DNA of 64,000 nucleotides from [Flexibacter] sp. ATCC 35208 (GCF_001975825.1 NZ_MTKN01000025.1:1-64000), one strand, 5' to 3'; positions 18,646-27,127 are shown, counted from the stretch's first letter. Made by a program: numbers and translations. Notes: generated by a model not told the origin, from the letters alone.

Positions 18646-18692
18646 AAGCCCAACAGGGAGGAATGGCGAAGCCATTCCTCCCTGTTGGGCTT
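18646..18692. repeat. Perfect 22-bp palindrome with 3-base loop
   Basis: Arms 18646-18667 and 18671-18692 (starting AAGCCCAACAGGG) are exactly complementary around the loop GAA. It follows immediately after the hairpin at 18601-18640. There is no T-run, and the stem is longer than a normal terminator. Confidence 0.8.
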
Positions 18693-18763
18693 ATATCCCT
18701 GTTATTACATTTCAGTCTTTACCGTTAACTTTAAAACACACGTTAACCTAAAAACTGAACCCC

Positions 18764-19609
18764 ATGAAAACCGTGGAAAATAAACTCTCCGTGGCTTCTT
18801 CTTCCGCCTTATTACTCTCTGTAGTAAAAAGCCTGTACATGGATGGCTGGGGGCATGCATACTTATCACACATTGATTTCAGTGCTGTAGAAAAACCGGC
18901 AGAAGAGCTGTCAAGGATCACGCCTTTATTCAGTGAGATCTTATTGCTTCGCAAACAGATGGTGCGCTACCTGATCAAACAGCTTATGATAGAACACCCC
19001 CATCAGCAGGTATGCATATTAGCAGCGGGCCTGGACCCCCTGGGGCTGCAGATTGCAGAATACTTTCCCGAACAGCTTACCAGCATTTATGAAGTGGATA
19101 CCTGCCATATGCAGGAAAAACAGGCGCTCTATGCCGCCGTGTCCTACAATGACGCCCGCCTGCATACATTACATGCAGACATTACCCACACACAGCAAAT
19201 GATGGAACTACTGATAGCCGCAGGCTACAGACCGCATGAACCTACCCTCATCGTATTTGAAGGTATCATGCATTATATTCCCGAAGAGCATTTTCTGAAA
19301 GTGATGCGTTGTTTTTGTTCCAGGGGGCGGAACAATGCGGTGATTATGGATTATACCATTCCTGAGGAGGAGATGCCGGCTTCTTTTATATCCCGGGCAA
19401 GGGCATTGTCAGATATTATGGAAAACAATATTGGGGCTTATACACGGGCTTATAGCCGTAAGAAGGTGATGAACCTGCTCTCATTGTTAGAAGCGGAAAT
19501 AACGGGTGTTTATGACATGCAGGCAACGGAATATGTATTGCACGGGTATAACAAGTGGTTCAGGAGCAGGGGAGAGGGGTTGCTGGAAATGGCAGCATTT
19601 CATATTTAA
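18764..19609 (+). CDS. LCMT-family SAM-dependent methyltransferase
   Basis: 281-aa class I methyltransferase of the leucine carboxyl methyltransferase (PPM1/LCMT, PF04072) family. It has a glycine-rich SAM loop CILAAGLDPLGLQIAEYFP, an acidic residue at the end of strand 2 (IYEVD), and the post-strand-4 motif PTLIVFEGIMHYIPEE typical of the family. Bacterial members often methylate small metabolites such as polyketide intermediates, but the substrate here is unknown. It stands alone, behind two palindromes and ahead of a repeat-containing intergenic region, so no pathway is suggested by its neighbours. Confidence 0.88.
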   Translation: MKTVENKLSVASSSALLLSVVKSLYMDGWGHAYLSHIDFSAVEKPAEELSRITPLFSEILLLRKQMVRYLIKQLMIEHPHQQVCILAAGLDPLGLQIAEYFPEQLTSIYEVDTCHMQEKQALYAAVSYNDARLHTLHADITHTQQMMELLIAAGYRPHEPTLIVFEGIMHYIPEEHFLKVMRCFCSRGRNNAVIMDYTIPEEEMPASFISRARALSDIMENNIGAYTRAYSRKKVMNLLSLLEAEITGVYDMQATEYVLHGYNKWFRSRGEGLLEMAAFHI

Positions 19610-19662
19610 GGAAAGCATTCCAACAATAAAATGACGGGGTATTATCAGGTGTCAGAAAAAAA

Positions 19663-19710
19663 CTTCATGAAAGAGGGAATTCACCAACGGGGGATGAAAA
19701 GCATTTTCAA
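19663..19710 (+). repeat. Imperfect direct repeat, copy 1
   Basis: A 48-base unit beginning CTTCATGAAAG and ending GCATTTTCAA. It differs from the second copy (19798-19846) at a few positions and lacks one G in a G-run. It contains the palindrome CTTCATGAAAG and a small TGAAAA/TTTTCA stem. Confidence 0.75.
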
Positions 19711-19797
19711 GGAAAAAGGGGATATATCATCAATAACAGGAAGGCCATGAGAATTGCATGTACGAAAATTCTCTCCATCTGGTACATAAATAGAAAC

Positions 19798-19846
19798 CTT
19801 CATGAAAGCGGGAATTTACCAACGGGGGGATGAAAAGTATTTTCAA
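19798..19846 (+). repeat. Imperfect direct repeat, copy 2
   Basis: Second copy, 135 bases downstream of the first, in the 280-base gap between the methyltransferase and pdxA. It can be read in frame from an ATG (MKAGIYQRG...), but the extra G shifts the frame relative to copy 1, so neither copy looks like an intact gene. Confidence 0.75.
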
Positions 19847-19851
19847 AAAAA

Positions 19852-19885
19852 TGGCCGTCCCGAAGTTTTGAGACGGCCCTTTTTC
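19852..19885 (-). terminator. Bidirectional terminator after pdxA
   Basis: GGCCGTC (19853-19859) pairs with GACGGCC (19872-19878). It has a T-run on the plus strand (CCTTTTTC) and on the minus strand (ATTTTTTTG), so it can end pdxA and any rightward transcript. Confidence 0.75.
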
Positions 19886-19889
19886 TATG

Positions 19890-20954
19890 CTATTCAGAAG
19901 CTAATTCAATTTTCTTGAGTGGGTTCAGCGTGTTCTCGTCATACTGTTCTCTCTTCTCAATAATATCCAGACAGGAGAAGATCGCCTGGCGGAAAGAAAA
20001 GTGATCTGCCAGGTTTTTACCTGCAATATCAAATGCAGTACCATGGTCAGGAGAAGTGCGTACGATAGGCAGACCTGCCGTGAAGTTGATCCCTTCGCCG
20101 GTAGCCAGTGACTTGAATGGTATCAGGCCCTGGTCGTGGTACATAGCCAGTACGCCATCGAAGGCGGCGTGCATATTCCTTGCAAAGAAGGCATCGGCGC
20201 TATAAGGGCCAAAGCAAAGAATACCATGGTTCTTTGCATGGTCAATAGCAGGGATGATCTCTCTCAGTTCTTCGTCACCGATCAGGCCATCATCGCCGGC
20301 ATGTGGGTTCAGACCCAGTACTGCAATGCGTGGCTGGTCGATACCAAAGTCTCTGATCAGGCTATCTTTCATCATGGTCAGTTTGGCCAGGATGTTTTCG
20401 CGGGTCACATATTTTGCTACATCACGGATAGGTACATGCTCGGTGAGCAATCCTACACGCATATTATCGGCAGTCATAAACATGAGCACATCTTTTGCTT
20501 CAAAGGCATCTCTGAGGTAAGGGGTGTGACCAGTGTAATTGAACTGCTCGCTCTGTATGTTCTTTTTGTGGATCGGAGCGGTCACCAGACCATCTATTTC
20601 ACCGTTTTTCAGGCATTCGATGGCGACTGCGAGGGAACGGGCAGCGTATTTACCGCCTGTTTCATTCAGTATACCTGGTGTGATCTGTACTTCTTCTTCC
20701 CAGCAGTTGAATACATTCACCTGCTTGTGGTTCAGCCTGGAGAATTCTTTCAGACTCTGATAGTTGAAGTTGTTCTCATTCATCAACTTGCGATAGAAGT
20801 TGATCGTCTTGTTGGAAGCAAATATCACCGGGGTACAAAACTCCAGCATTCTGTTATCCGCAAAGGTCTTGATAATCAATTCGGCGCCAATGCTGTTAAT
20901 ATCACCAACGGTGATACCAATTACCGGCTTGTTTGTCTGGGCGTTGCTACTCAT
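19890..20954 (-). CDS. pdxA: 4-hydroxythreonine-4-phosphate dehydrogenase
   Basis: Enzyme of the DXP-dependent pyridoxal 5'-phosphate pathway that oxidises 4-phosphohydroxy-L-threonine with NAD. The 354-aa protein has the family motifs ITVGDINSIGAELIIK at the N-terminus, the metal-binding histidines in TGHTPYLRD, LGLNPHAGDDGLIG and AMYHDQGLIPFK, and the C-terminal GLPIVRTSPDHGTAFDIAGK region (read in two pieces). Length is typical of the family. It is transcribed divergently from rsmA, as in many bacteria where pdxA and rsmA are neighbours. Its promoter is the -7 box at 20975-20982. Confidence 0.96.
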   Translation of the reverse strand: MSSNAQTNKPVIGITVGDINSIGAELIIKTFADNRMLEFCTPVIFASNKTINFYRKLMNENNFNYQSLKEFSRLNHKQVNVFNCWEEEVQITPGILNETGGKYAARSLAVAIECLKNGEIDGLVTAPIHKKNIQSEQFNYTGHTPYLRDAFEAKDVLMFMTADNMRVGLLTEHVPIRDVAKYVTRENILAKLTMMKDSLIRDFGIDQPRIAVLGLNPHAGDDGLIGDEELREIIPAIDHAKNHGILCFGPYSADAFFARNMHAAFDGVLAMYHDQGLIPFKSLATGEGINFTAGLPIVRTSPDHGTAFDIAGKNLADHFSFRQAIFSCLDIIEKREQYDENTLNPLKKIELASE

Positions 20955-20974
20955 GCGTTTTGAGAAATAATGGG

Positions 20975-20982
20975 CAAATATA
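20975..20982 (-). promoter_or_regulatory. -7 promoter box of pdxA
   Basis: Reads TATATTTG on the minus strand, matching TAnnTTTG, 21 bases upstream of the pdxA ATG. It is divergent from the rsmA promoter 40 bases away. Confidence 0.6.
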
Positions 20983-21021
20983 ACAAGAATTAAGGGAGAA
21001 ACTTATTCAAACTGATTTCCG

Positions 21022-21029
21022 TAATTTTG
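21022..21029 (+). promoter_or_regulatory. -7 promoter box of rsmA
   Basis: TAATTTTG matches TAnnTTTG and ends 10 bases before the rsmA ATG, predicting a leader of only a few bases. Confidence 0.55.
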
Positions 21030-21039
21030 ACACCTGAAC

Positions 21040-21792
21040 ATGTATACACTTAAAAAATCGCTTGGGCAGCACTTTCTCAAGGACGAAAACATCTGCAGAA
21101 AGATTGTTGATTCACTACCTGTAATTCCGAATCAGCAAGTGCTGGAAGTGGGGCCTGGTGCGGGCGCCATCACAAAATACCTCCTTGAACTGCCAGATAC
21201 TTCATTCAAGGCTGTAGAGCTGGACACTGAAAAGGTAGCATACCTACAGAAGACATATCCGGCCATTCAGGGAAAGCTCATTAATGAGAGTTTTCTGGAT
21301 GTGAAGCCGCCGTTTGAGGGGAAATTCAATGTTATTGGCAACTTCCCGTACAACATTTCTTCCCAGATCATGTTTCGCATACTGGACTGGAAGGAGCAGG
21401 TACCCTGTGTAGTCGGGATGTTCCAGAAAGAGGTGGCTTTGCGCATTGCTGCAAAGCATGGGAATAAGGACTATGGTATTTTGAGTGTGCTCATTCAGGC
21501 TTATTACAGGGTAGAATACCTGTTTGAAGTGAGTGAGACCTGTTTCAATCCGCCTCCGAAGGTGAAGTCGGCAGTGATTCGTTTGCACAGGCTGGAGGAG
21601 AATTATGATATTCAGAATGAGCGGAAATTTAAGAACCTGGTAAAAACTGCTTTTGGCCAGCGTCGTAAGCAATTGCGAAATCCGTTAAAAACATTATTTG
21701 ATAAGGAAGTACTACAGGACAGCATCTTTACCAAACGGGCAGAAGAGCTGACCGTAGCAGATTTTGTAGCATTATCCCACAAGATGATATGA
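21040..21792 (+). CDS. rsmA: 16S rRNA (A1518/A1519) dimethyltransferase
   Basis: KsgA/RsmA dimethylates two adjacent adenosines near the 3' end of 16S rRNA during small-subunit assembly. The 250-aa protein begins KKSLGQHFLKDENI, has the SAM-binding loop EVGPGAGAITKYLL, the catalytic NFPYNIS motif (here NFPYNIS rather than NLPYNIS) and the FNPPPKVKSAVI motif. It divergently faces pdxA and overlaps the downstream dehydrogenase gene by four bases (ATGA), implying translational coupling. Confidence 0.96.
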   Translation: MYTLKKSLGQHFLKDENICRKIVDSLPVIPNQQVLEVGPGAGAITKYLLELPDTSFKAVELDTEKVAYLQKTYPAIQGKLINESFLDVKPPFEGKFNVIGNFPYNISSQIMFRILDWKEQVPCVVGMFQKEVALRIAAKHGNKDYGILSVLIQAYYRVEYLFEVSETCFNPPPKVKSAVIRLHRLEENYDIQNERKFKNLVKTAFGQRRKQLRNPLKTLFDKEVLQDSIFTKRAEELTVADFVALSHKMI

Positions 21793-22718
21793 GCAGGAAA
21801 GTATTAATTACAGCTAAAGCGCACAATTACTTAATTGACAGGTTGGAAGAGAAGGGATTTGAAGTCAGCTACCAGCCTGCCATTACATACGAGGAGCTAC
21901 TTGGAGCTATTCACGAATACGTAGGATTGATTGTAACCACCCGCATGAAGATAGACCAGCCTGTTATAAACCGTGCATCGCAATTGCAATGGATCGGGCG
22001 ACTGGGTAGCGGCATGGAGCTGATCGATGTGGCGTATGCGGAGAGCAAGGGTATTCATTGTGCCAGCAGTCCGGAGGGAAACAGGGAAGCGGTTGGTGAG
22101 CAGATGGTTGGTATGCTGTTGTGTATGATGAACAATGTGCTGAAGAGTAACCTGGAATTGCGCCAGGGCATTTATGAAAGAGATGGGAACAGGGGTTTTG
22201 AAATAGGCGGCCGTACGGTAGGCATCATTGGGTATGGTAATACTGGCAGTGCTTATGCGCGTAAGCTGAGAGGCTTTGAGCCAAAGATCCTGGCTTATGA
22301 TAAATATAAAACCGGTTTCAGCAACGATCATGTACAGGAAGCGACGATGGAGCAACTGTTTGCCGAAGCTGAGATTGTGAGTGTGCATCTGCCACTGACA
22401 GCGGAAACCAGACACCTGGCGAACCTTGCCTTCTTCCGTTCTTTCCACAGACCCATCTGGTTCCTGAATGCGGCGAGGGGGAAAATCGTGCACACACCGG
22501 ATCTGATCCAGGCGCTGGAAGAGGGATTGCTGAGAGGGGCGGCACTGGATGTACAGGAGAATGAAAAGCTGGCTACTTATAGTCAGGAAGAGAGAGCGCA
22601 GCTGCAAAAACTGCTGAATTTTCCGAATGTAGTGATGACACCGCACATAGCGGGATATACCCATGAGGCGAGCATTAATATGGCCAGGATTGTGTTAGAG
22701 AAGTTGCATGTGATATAA
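21789..22718 (+). CDS. D-2-hydroxyacid dehydrogenase (SerA-like)
   Basis: NAD-dependent 2-hydroxyacid dehydrogenase, 309 aa. It has a catalytic domain with GRLGSGMELID, the NAD-binding loop GIIGYGNTGSAYA, and the active-site set R in NAARGKIV, E in LDVQENEK and H in TPHIAGYTHEA. There is no C-terminal ACT regulatory domain, so it is shorter than feedback-regulated 3-phosphoglycerate dehydrogenases. The substrate is not fixed by sequence; phosphoglycerate or a related hydroxyacid is possible. It overlaps the end of rsmA by four bases. Confidence 0.88.
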   Translation: MSRKVLITAKAHNYLIDRLEEKGFEVSYQPAITYEELLGAIHEYVGLIVTTRMKIDQPVINRASQLQWIGRLGSGMELIDVAYAESKGIHCASSPEGNREAVGEQMVGMLLCMMNNVLKSNLELRQGIYERDGNRGFEIGGRTVGIIGYGNTGSAYARKLRGFEPKILAYDKYKTGFSNDHVQEATMEQLFAEAEIVSVHLPLTAETRHLANLAFFRSFHRPIWFLNAARGKIVHTPDLIQALEEGLLRGAALDVQENEKLATYSQEERAQLQKLLNFPNVVMTPHIAGYTHEASINMARIVLEKLHVI

Positions 22719-22829
22719 GCTTGCAGGGAGAATTTATCATTAGGAATGCTTACAATTCCGGGATGGCAGATTCATGCATTAAGATTACCCTATATGTGAC
22801 ATTCTTTAGGGGATTCAGCATTTTTTCGT

Positions 22830-22837
22830 TATATTTG
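22830..22837 (+). promoter_or_regulatory. -7 promoter box of greA
   Basis: TATATTTG matches TAnnTTTG; the greA ATG follows 78 bases later, giving a leader of about 70 bases. Confidence 0.6.
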
Positions 22838-22915
22838 CTTTAATACAAATTTACAACGCTTCTGTGCAAACGGGGGCGTTGATTTTTTTTCTTTATTCTT
22901 AAACTAAATAACGTT

Positions 22916-23389
22916 ATGTCTGGTATTAACTACGTTACCAAGGAGACCCTGGACCAGATGCGTGAAGAGCTCAATTTCCTAAAAACAAAAGGCCGGGCAG
23001 AAATTGCCAGGGCTATTTCGGAAGCCAGAGAGAAAGGTGACTTGAAGGAAAATGCGGAGTATGACGCAGCAAAAGAGGCGCAGGGTTTACATGAGGCCAA
23101 GCTGGCCACACTAGAAAATGCGATCGCTACTGCCAGAATAGTAGACGCAGAATCCATTGATACCTCCAAAGTATCTATTTTATGTAAAGTGACTATTACA
23201 AATGTAGGTACTAAGAAAACCGTGACCTATCAGTTGGTGTCGGAGAAAGAGGCGGACCTGAAAGCGAACAAGATCTCAGTGACTTCTCCCATTGGGAAGG
23301 GATTGCTGGGCAAAGTGATAGGTGATGTTGCAGAAATCTCTACTCCTAATGGTGTAATTAAACTCAAGGTAGAGGATATTACAATATAA
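22916..23389 (+). CDS. greA: Transcript cleavage factor GreA
   Basis: 157-aa factor that rescues backtracked RNA polymerase by stimulating transcript cleavage. The N-terminal coiled coil has the conserved acidic tip GDLKENAEYDAAKE, whose D and E residues reach the polymerase active site. The C-terminal FKBP-like domain ends SPIGKGLLGKVIGDV and KLKVEDI. Length and both motifs are standard. It has its own promoter and terminator and appears monocistronic. Confidence 0.97.
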   Translation: MSGINYVTKETLDQMREELNFLKTKGRAEIARAISEAREKGDLKENAEYDAAKEAQGLHEAKLATLENAIATARIVDAESIDTSKVSILCKVTITNVGTKKTVTYQLVSEKEADLKANKISVTSPIGKGLLGKVIGDVAEISTPNGVIKLKVEDITI

Positions 23390-23411
23390 TAATCTCTCTG
23401 AAGATATCAGG

Positions 23412-23443
23412 GCCTTCCGTATCATGCGGAAGGCTTTTTTTTT
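23412..23443 (+). terminator. greA terminator
   Basis: GCCTTCCG (23412-23419) and CGGAAGGC (23427-23434) form an 8-bp stem with a 7-base loop, followed by nine T residues. Confidence 0.9.
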
Positions 23444-23472
23444 ACCTTTAAGCTTCTTTAAAAAACCGCATT

Positions 23473-23871
23473 ATGTCATCTGTATTTACGAAAATCATCA
23501 ACGGTGAAATTCCCAGCTACCGTATAGCTGAGAATGATAGTTTTTATGCTTTCCTGGATATTTTTCCATTAGTGAAGGGGCATACATTGATTGTTCCAAA
23601 GGTGGAGATAGACAAATTCTTCGATGTGACGGATGATTTGCTGGGCGAGTGGTTGTTGTTTGCTAAGCCAATTGCGCAGGCGATAGAGCATGCATTTCCA
23701 TGCAATCGTGTAGGTATGAGTGTGGTTGGTTTGGAAGTACCGCATGCACATATGCATCTGATACCTATTAATTCAATTGACGATATGAACTTCCAGCGTC
23801 CTAAGCTCAAGCTGTCAGAGGCTGAGTTCAAGGCTGTTCAGGAGCAGATTACAGCTGCCCTGGCACGTTAA
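23473..23871 (+). CDS. HIT family nucleotide hydrolase
   Basis: 132-aa histidine-triad protein, probably an AMP-lysine or dinucleotide hydrolase like HinT. The triad PHAHMHLIP gives H91, H93 and H95, with FTKIINGEIPSYRI at the start and GHTLIVPK in the middle, both standard HIT elements. It follows the greA terminator. Its last 23 bases overlap the convergent response regulator gene on the other strand. Confidence 0.93.
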   Translation: MSSVFTKIINGEIPSYRIAENDSFYAFLDIFPLVKGHTLIVPKVEIDKFFDVTDDLLGEWLLFAKPIAQAIEHAFPCNRVGMSVVGLEVPHAHMHLIPINSIDDMNFQRPKLKLSEAEFKAVQEQITAALAR

Positions 23872-24556
23872 AGCGGAAGCCTACACCATGGAGGGTTTCC
23901 AGCTTTATAGCGGGATCTGTTCTGAAATGTTTCCTCAGCTTGGTAATGAACACGTCCATACTGCGGCCCAGGAAATAGTCATCTTTGCCCCAAACGTGGA
24001 AGAGGATCTCTTCTCTTTTCAGCGTTTTGTTAGCATTATCGCAAAGGTATTTGAGCAGGTCAGCTTCTTTTTGTGTAAGTGTGCTGGAAACCTCTCCGTT
24101 CTTTTCGCGAAGAATGAGGTCATTATAGTCAAAGGTGAGTTTGCCGATGTTATACTGCGTGCGTTTCTCTGTCGTAGTGTTTACGGCACTTTTGGTTCTT
24201 TTCAGGAATACTTCAATGCGCAGCAAGAGTTCCTGCATGCTGAATGGTTTGGTAATATAGTCGTCTGCTCCTGTTTTAAATCCTTTAATTTTATCTTCAT
24301 CCATTGCTTTCGAGGTGAGAAAGAGGATAGGAATGAAGTCGTTTTTTCTCCGGATTTGTTCTGCCAGTGTGAAACCGTCTTTTTTGGGCATTACCACATC
24401 CAGTAAACATATATCAAAGGTTCGTAACTGGAACTGCTCCCAGGCCATTTGTCCGTCTGTGCTATGTACCACATCGTAGCCTGCTTCTTCTAATCGCTTC
24501 TTTGTTACCGCACCAACATTTTGATCATCTTCCACCAATAGGATTCTTGCTTTCAT
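23849..24556 (-). CDS. OmpR-family response regulator, orphan (RprY-like)
   Basis: 235-aa regulator with a receiver domain (acidic pair in VEDD, phosphoacceptor D53 in ICLLDVVMP, K in YITKPFS) and a winged-helix DNA-binding domain (about 135-230, ending LHGVGFRFNV). The in-frame extension to 24607 would add 17 residues that are not part of the domain, so ATG 24556 is preferred. No histidine kinase is next to it, so it is an orphan. It resembles the regulator at 27161-27862 in layout and in the GRSMDV(F/Y)I(T/A)KLRK segment, and may be a paralogue. Its 3' end overlaps the HIT gene. Confidence 0.9.
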   Translation of the reverse strand: MKARILLVEDDQNVGAVTKKRLEEAGYDVVHSTDGQMAWEQFQLRTFDICLLDVVMPKKDGFTLAEQIRRKNDFIPILFLTSKAMDEDKIKGFKTGADDYITKPFSMQELLLRIEVFLKRTKSAVNTTTEKRTQYNIGKLTFDYNDLILREKNGEVSSTLTQKEADLLKYLCDNANKTLKREEILFHVWGKDDYFLGRSMDVFITKLRKHFRTDPAIKLETLHGVGFRFNVPGQL

Positions 24557-24698
24557 AGCTTGATGCTGATTATATAAAATACCATAGTTTATGGCGTATA
24601 GCTCCATGTGTCATCAGGGGGAGCTAGTTATGAAGATTTTGATTCAAAGTAAATACAATTTATTAACTTCTGGAAAACCTATACGCTAATCCCTATAA

Positions 24699-25259
24699 TT
24701 AACCGACTATACGACCAGGATTTTTCTGTAGAAATGCGTCCCAACCCTTTGCCTTGCTGGTATCGGGCATGACGGTGGACTCCTGGAAAAAATGGCAGAC
24801 AGCCACTGCGACAGCATCTGTAGCATCCAGATAATCAGGGCGTTCTGAAAATTTCAGGATCCTTTGGAGCATTTGCCAGATTTGTTCTTTATTAGCATTA
24901 CCATTGCCGGTAATGGACTGTTTTATTTTTTTGGGTGAATACTCAGTCACTGGTACGCCGGCCTGCATGGCAGTAGCGATGGCCACCCCCTGTGCCCTGC
25001 CCAGTTTGAGCATACTTTGTACGTTCTTACCAAAAAAAGGGGCCTCAATTGCGCAGGAAGCCGGTTTATGCAAGCGTATCAGTTCATTTACACGGGCGTG
25101 TATCAATTGCAACCTTTCGTAGTGATCTTTGTGACGGGATAGTTTTAACACATCCATTTCCAGCAGGCTGGCTTTCGTCCCTTCCACCAGAATGAGTCCG
25201 TAGCCCATTACCAATGTACCCGGATCAATACCGAGAATTATTTTCGACTTGTTTGCCAA
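24699..25259 (-). CDS. ruvC: Holliday junction resolvase RuvC
   Basis: Endonuclease that cleaves Holliday junctions together with RuvAB. The four acidic catalytic residues are visible: D in LGIDPGT, E in CAIEAPFF, and the pair in DYLDATDAVAVAVCH. The frame is open to 25319, but the family normally starts just before the GIDPGT strand and the upstream part overlaps a -7 box, so the TTG at 25259 (186 aa) is the best start. ruvB is elsewhere in this window at 31730-32758; ruvA was not seen here. Ruv genes are thus unlinked. Confidence 0.93.
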   Translation of the reverse strand: MANKSKIILGIDPGTLVMGYGLILVEGTKASLLEMDVLKLSRHKDHYERLQLIHARVNELIRLHKPASCAIEAPFFGKNVQSMLKLGRAQGVAIATAMQAGVPVTEYSPKKIKQSITGNGNANKEQIWQMLQRILKFSERPDYLDATDAVAVAVCHFFQESTVMPDTSKAKGWDAFLQKNPGRIVG

Positions 25260-25295
25260 CCACAGTTTATTTTTGCCAAAATCTTGATGTCTGAA

Positions 25296-25303
25296 CAAAA
25301 ATA
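25296..25303 (-). promoter_or_regulatory. Possible -7 promoter box of ruvC
   Basis: Minus strand reads TATTTTTG, matching TAnnTTTG, 37 bases upstream of the TTG at 25259. The -33 side is weak. It lies inside the coding extension of the divergent membrane protein. Confidence 0.4.
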
Positions 25304-25413
25304 CCAAAATAATTCTCAATTACCTGCTGGGAGCAGTCCTTTTTACCTGGTTAGCCTGGTCCATTTATACCCAACTGCTCCACCAACCTAATTTAAAGAG
25401 TTCTCTTCAGCAA

Positions 25414-26283
25414 ATGGTAGATACCCTTGAGCATAAAGGCGTTGTGGCCATGCTATTGGTTTTGATAGGCATGCTGGTCAACTGGGGGCTGGAAGCCCGC
25501 AAGTGGCAAATGCTGATCCAACCCCTTCAGCCCATGTCGTTTTTTCGTGCGTTCAGGGCCATTCTCTCTGGTGTCTCATTTTCCATCAATACACCTAACC
25601 GAATCGGAGAATATGGGGGGCGGGTACTCTATGTCCGTAATAATAGAAGCAAATTAAAGGCAATAGCTGCTACAATGGTGGGTAGCTTTAGCCAGCTCAT
25701 AGTTACTATTATCTTTGGGTTAACTGGCTTTGTCTACTTTGTGGCTAACTTCACGCCAGTCAGGGCTGAGCATAGTACGGGCTATTCCATATGGGAAAAA
25801 ATATCGTTTGGATGCCTCCTGATAATTTGTGGCTTGATCATATTGTTATATTTTCGGCTGCAGATCATCCTATCAATCTTTGAAAGAATACCATTGTTAA
25901 GGAAGGCCCGGATCTTTGTGCAAATTATTGTTCGTTACTCCGATACAGACCTCGAACACTTATTGCTCCTCTCGGCCTTACGGTATATGGTCTTCTCGGC
26001 ACAGTATTTGATTTTGCTAGACACATTGGGCGTGGAAATGCTGTGGTGGCAAGGATTTTTGATGAACGCTGTCATTTATCTCGTTATGGCTATGGTTCCA
26101 ACCATCGCCATCGCGGAACTGGGTCTGAGAGGCAAAATAAGCCTGTATTTCATGGGATTCCTCAGTATGAACAGTCCTGCTATCATAGCTGCAACCGTCA
26201 TTATCTGGTTGGTAAACCTAGTGATACCGGCCATTTTAGGTAGTGTGCTGTTGCTGGGAATTAAGATTTTTAAGGAAAAATAG
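25414..26283 (+). CDS. LPG-synthase-like integral membrane protein (UPF0104 type), start uncertain
   Basis: Polytopic membrane protein, 289 aa from the first in-frame ATG, resembling the membrane domain of lysylphosphatidylglycerol synthase/UPF0104 (AglD-like) proteins, including the NTPNRIGEYGGR segment and six or seven hydrophobic helices. The same frame is open upstream to 25288, and this extension encodes another helix (IILNYLLGAVLFTWLAWSIY) that belongs to the family's first membrane span. No ATG precedes it in frame: an ATG at 25287 is one base out of frame. So the true start is either a rare codon such as CTG at 25291, or a frameshift has removed the original start. Followed closely by a DUF3108 protein. 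Confidence 0.82.
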   Translation: MVDTLEHKGVVAMLLVLIGMLVNWGLEARKWQMLIQPLQPMSFFRAFRAILSGVSFSINTPNRIGEYGGRVLYVRNNRSKLKAIAATMVGSFSQLIVTIIFGLTGFVYFVANFTPVRAEHSTGYSIWEKISFGCLLIICGLIILLYFRLQIILSIFERIPLLRKARIFVQIIVRYSDTDLEHLLLLSALRYMVFSAQYLILLDTLGVEMLWWQGFLMNAVIYLVMAMVPTIAIAELGLRGKISLYFMGFLSMNSPAIIAATVIIWLVNLVIPAILGSVLLLGIKIFKEK

Positions 26284-26291
26284 CTTCGTCA

Positions 26292-27083
26292 ATGCGGTTC
26301 ATTCTACTCACAGTTGTTTTTAGTCTGGCCATTATCCGCCCCCTGTATGCACAAAACGAATTTTGTGGTATCACGAATACCAGCTTTAAAGCAGGCGAGA
26401 GTATTACGTTCAAAGTTTTCTATACCCTGGGAAGAGTATATATTGGTGCCGGTGAAGCTACGTTTAACTGTAATCTTGAAAAGTTCAACGGCAAAGACGT
26501 CTACCACATCTCCGCAGAAGGTAAGACTTACAGAACCTACGACTGGTTCTTTAAGGTCCGCGACAAATACCAGAGTTTTATAGATACGGCCAATATGATG
26601 CCCATGAAGTTCCTCCGCGATGTAGAGGAAGGCGGGTACCGGCTACATAATGATGTAAGCTTTTATCAGGCACAGCATACCGCAGTCAGTACCAAAGGCA
26701 GTTACAAGGTGCCCCCCTGCGTGCAGGACGTGATCAGCGCTATCTACTACGCCCGTAATATTGATTTTAATAAATATAAGCCAGGTGATAAGATCCCTTT
26801 CAATATGTTCCTCGACGACAAGGTCTACAACATCTATGTACGCTATATTGGTAAGGAAATCGTAGAAACCAAGTTTGGTAAGTTCCGGGCCATCCGGTTC
26901 GCCCCCCTGCTGCTGCAAGGTTCCATGTTCGAAGGCGGGGAGAAAATGAGCGTATGGGTAAGTGACGATGGCAATAAGATCCCTCTCCGTATTGATAGTC
27001 CTATCTCCGTGGGTAGTATTAAGGTAGATATGATCGGGTACAAGAATATTCGCTATCCATTTTCCTCCCTCATCTCAAAATAA
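26292..27083 (+). CDS. Secreted DUF3108 protein
   Basis: 263-aa protein of the DUF3108 family. A signal peptide (LLTVVFSLAIIRPLYAQ) precedes a beta-rich domain with the family pattern GESITFKVFYTLGRVYIGAG, then WFFKVRDKYQSFID, and a closing IPLRIDSPISVGSIKVDM segment. The family is periplasmic or outer-membrane-associated and its function is unknown. It starts eight bases after the membrane protein gene, so the two are probably cotranscribed. Confidence 0.88.
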   Translation: MRFILLTVVFSLAIIRPLYAQNEFCGITNTSFKAGESITFKVFYTLGRVYIGAGEATFNCNLEKFNGKDVYHISAEGKTYRTYDWFFKVRDKYQSFIDTANMMPMKFLRDVEEGGYRLHNDVSFYQAQHTAVSTKGSYKVPPCVQDVISAIYYARNIDFNKYKPGDKIPFNMFLDDKVYNIYVRYIGKEIVETKFGKFRAIRFAPLLLQGSMFEGGEKMSVWVSDDGNKIPLRIDSPISVGSIKVDMIGYKNIRYPFSSLISK

Positions 27084-27127
27084 TCGCAGTTGGGCTTATT
27101 TTAACTTTATGTGAACATCTGACTGAC

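Noticed and set aside
20136..20963. Long plus-strand open frame (275 codons) across pdxA
   Set aside because: It lies entirely antisense to pdxA and shows no recognised domain; pdxA is well supported on the minus strand.
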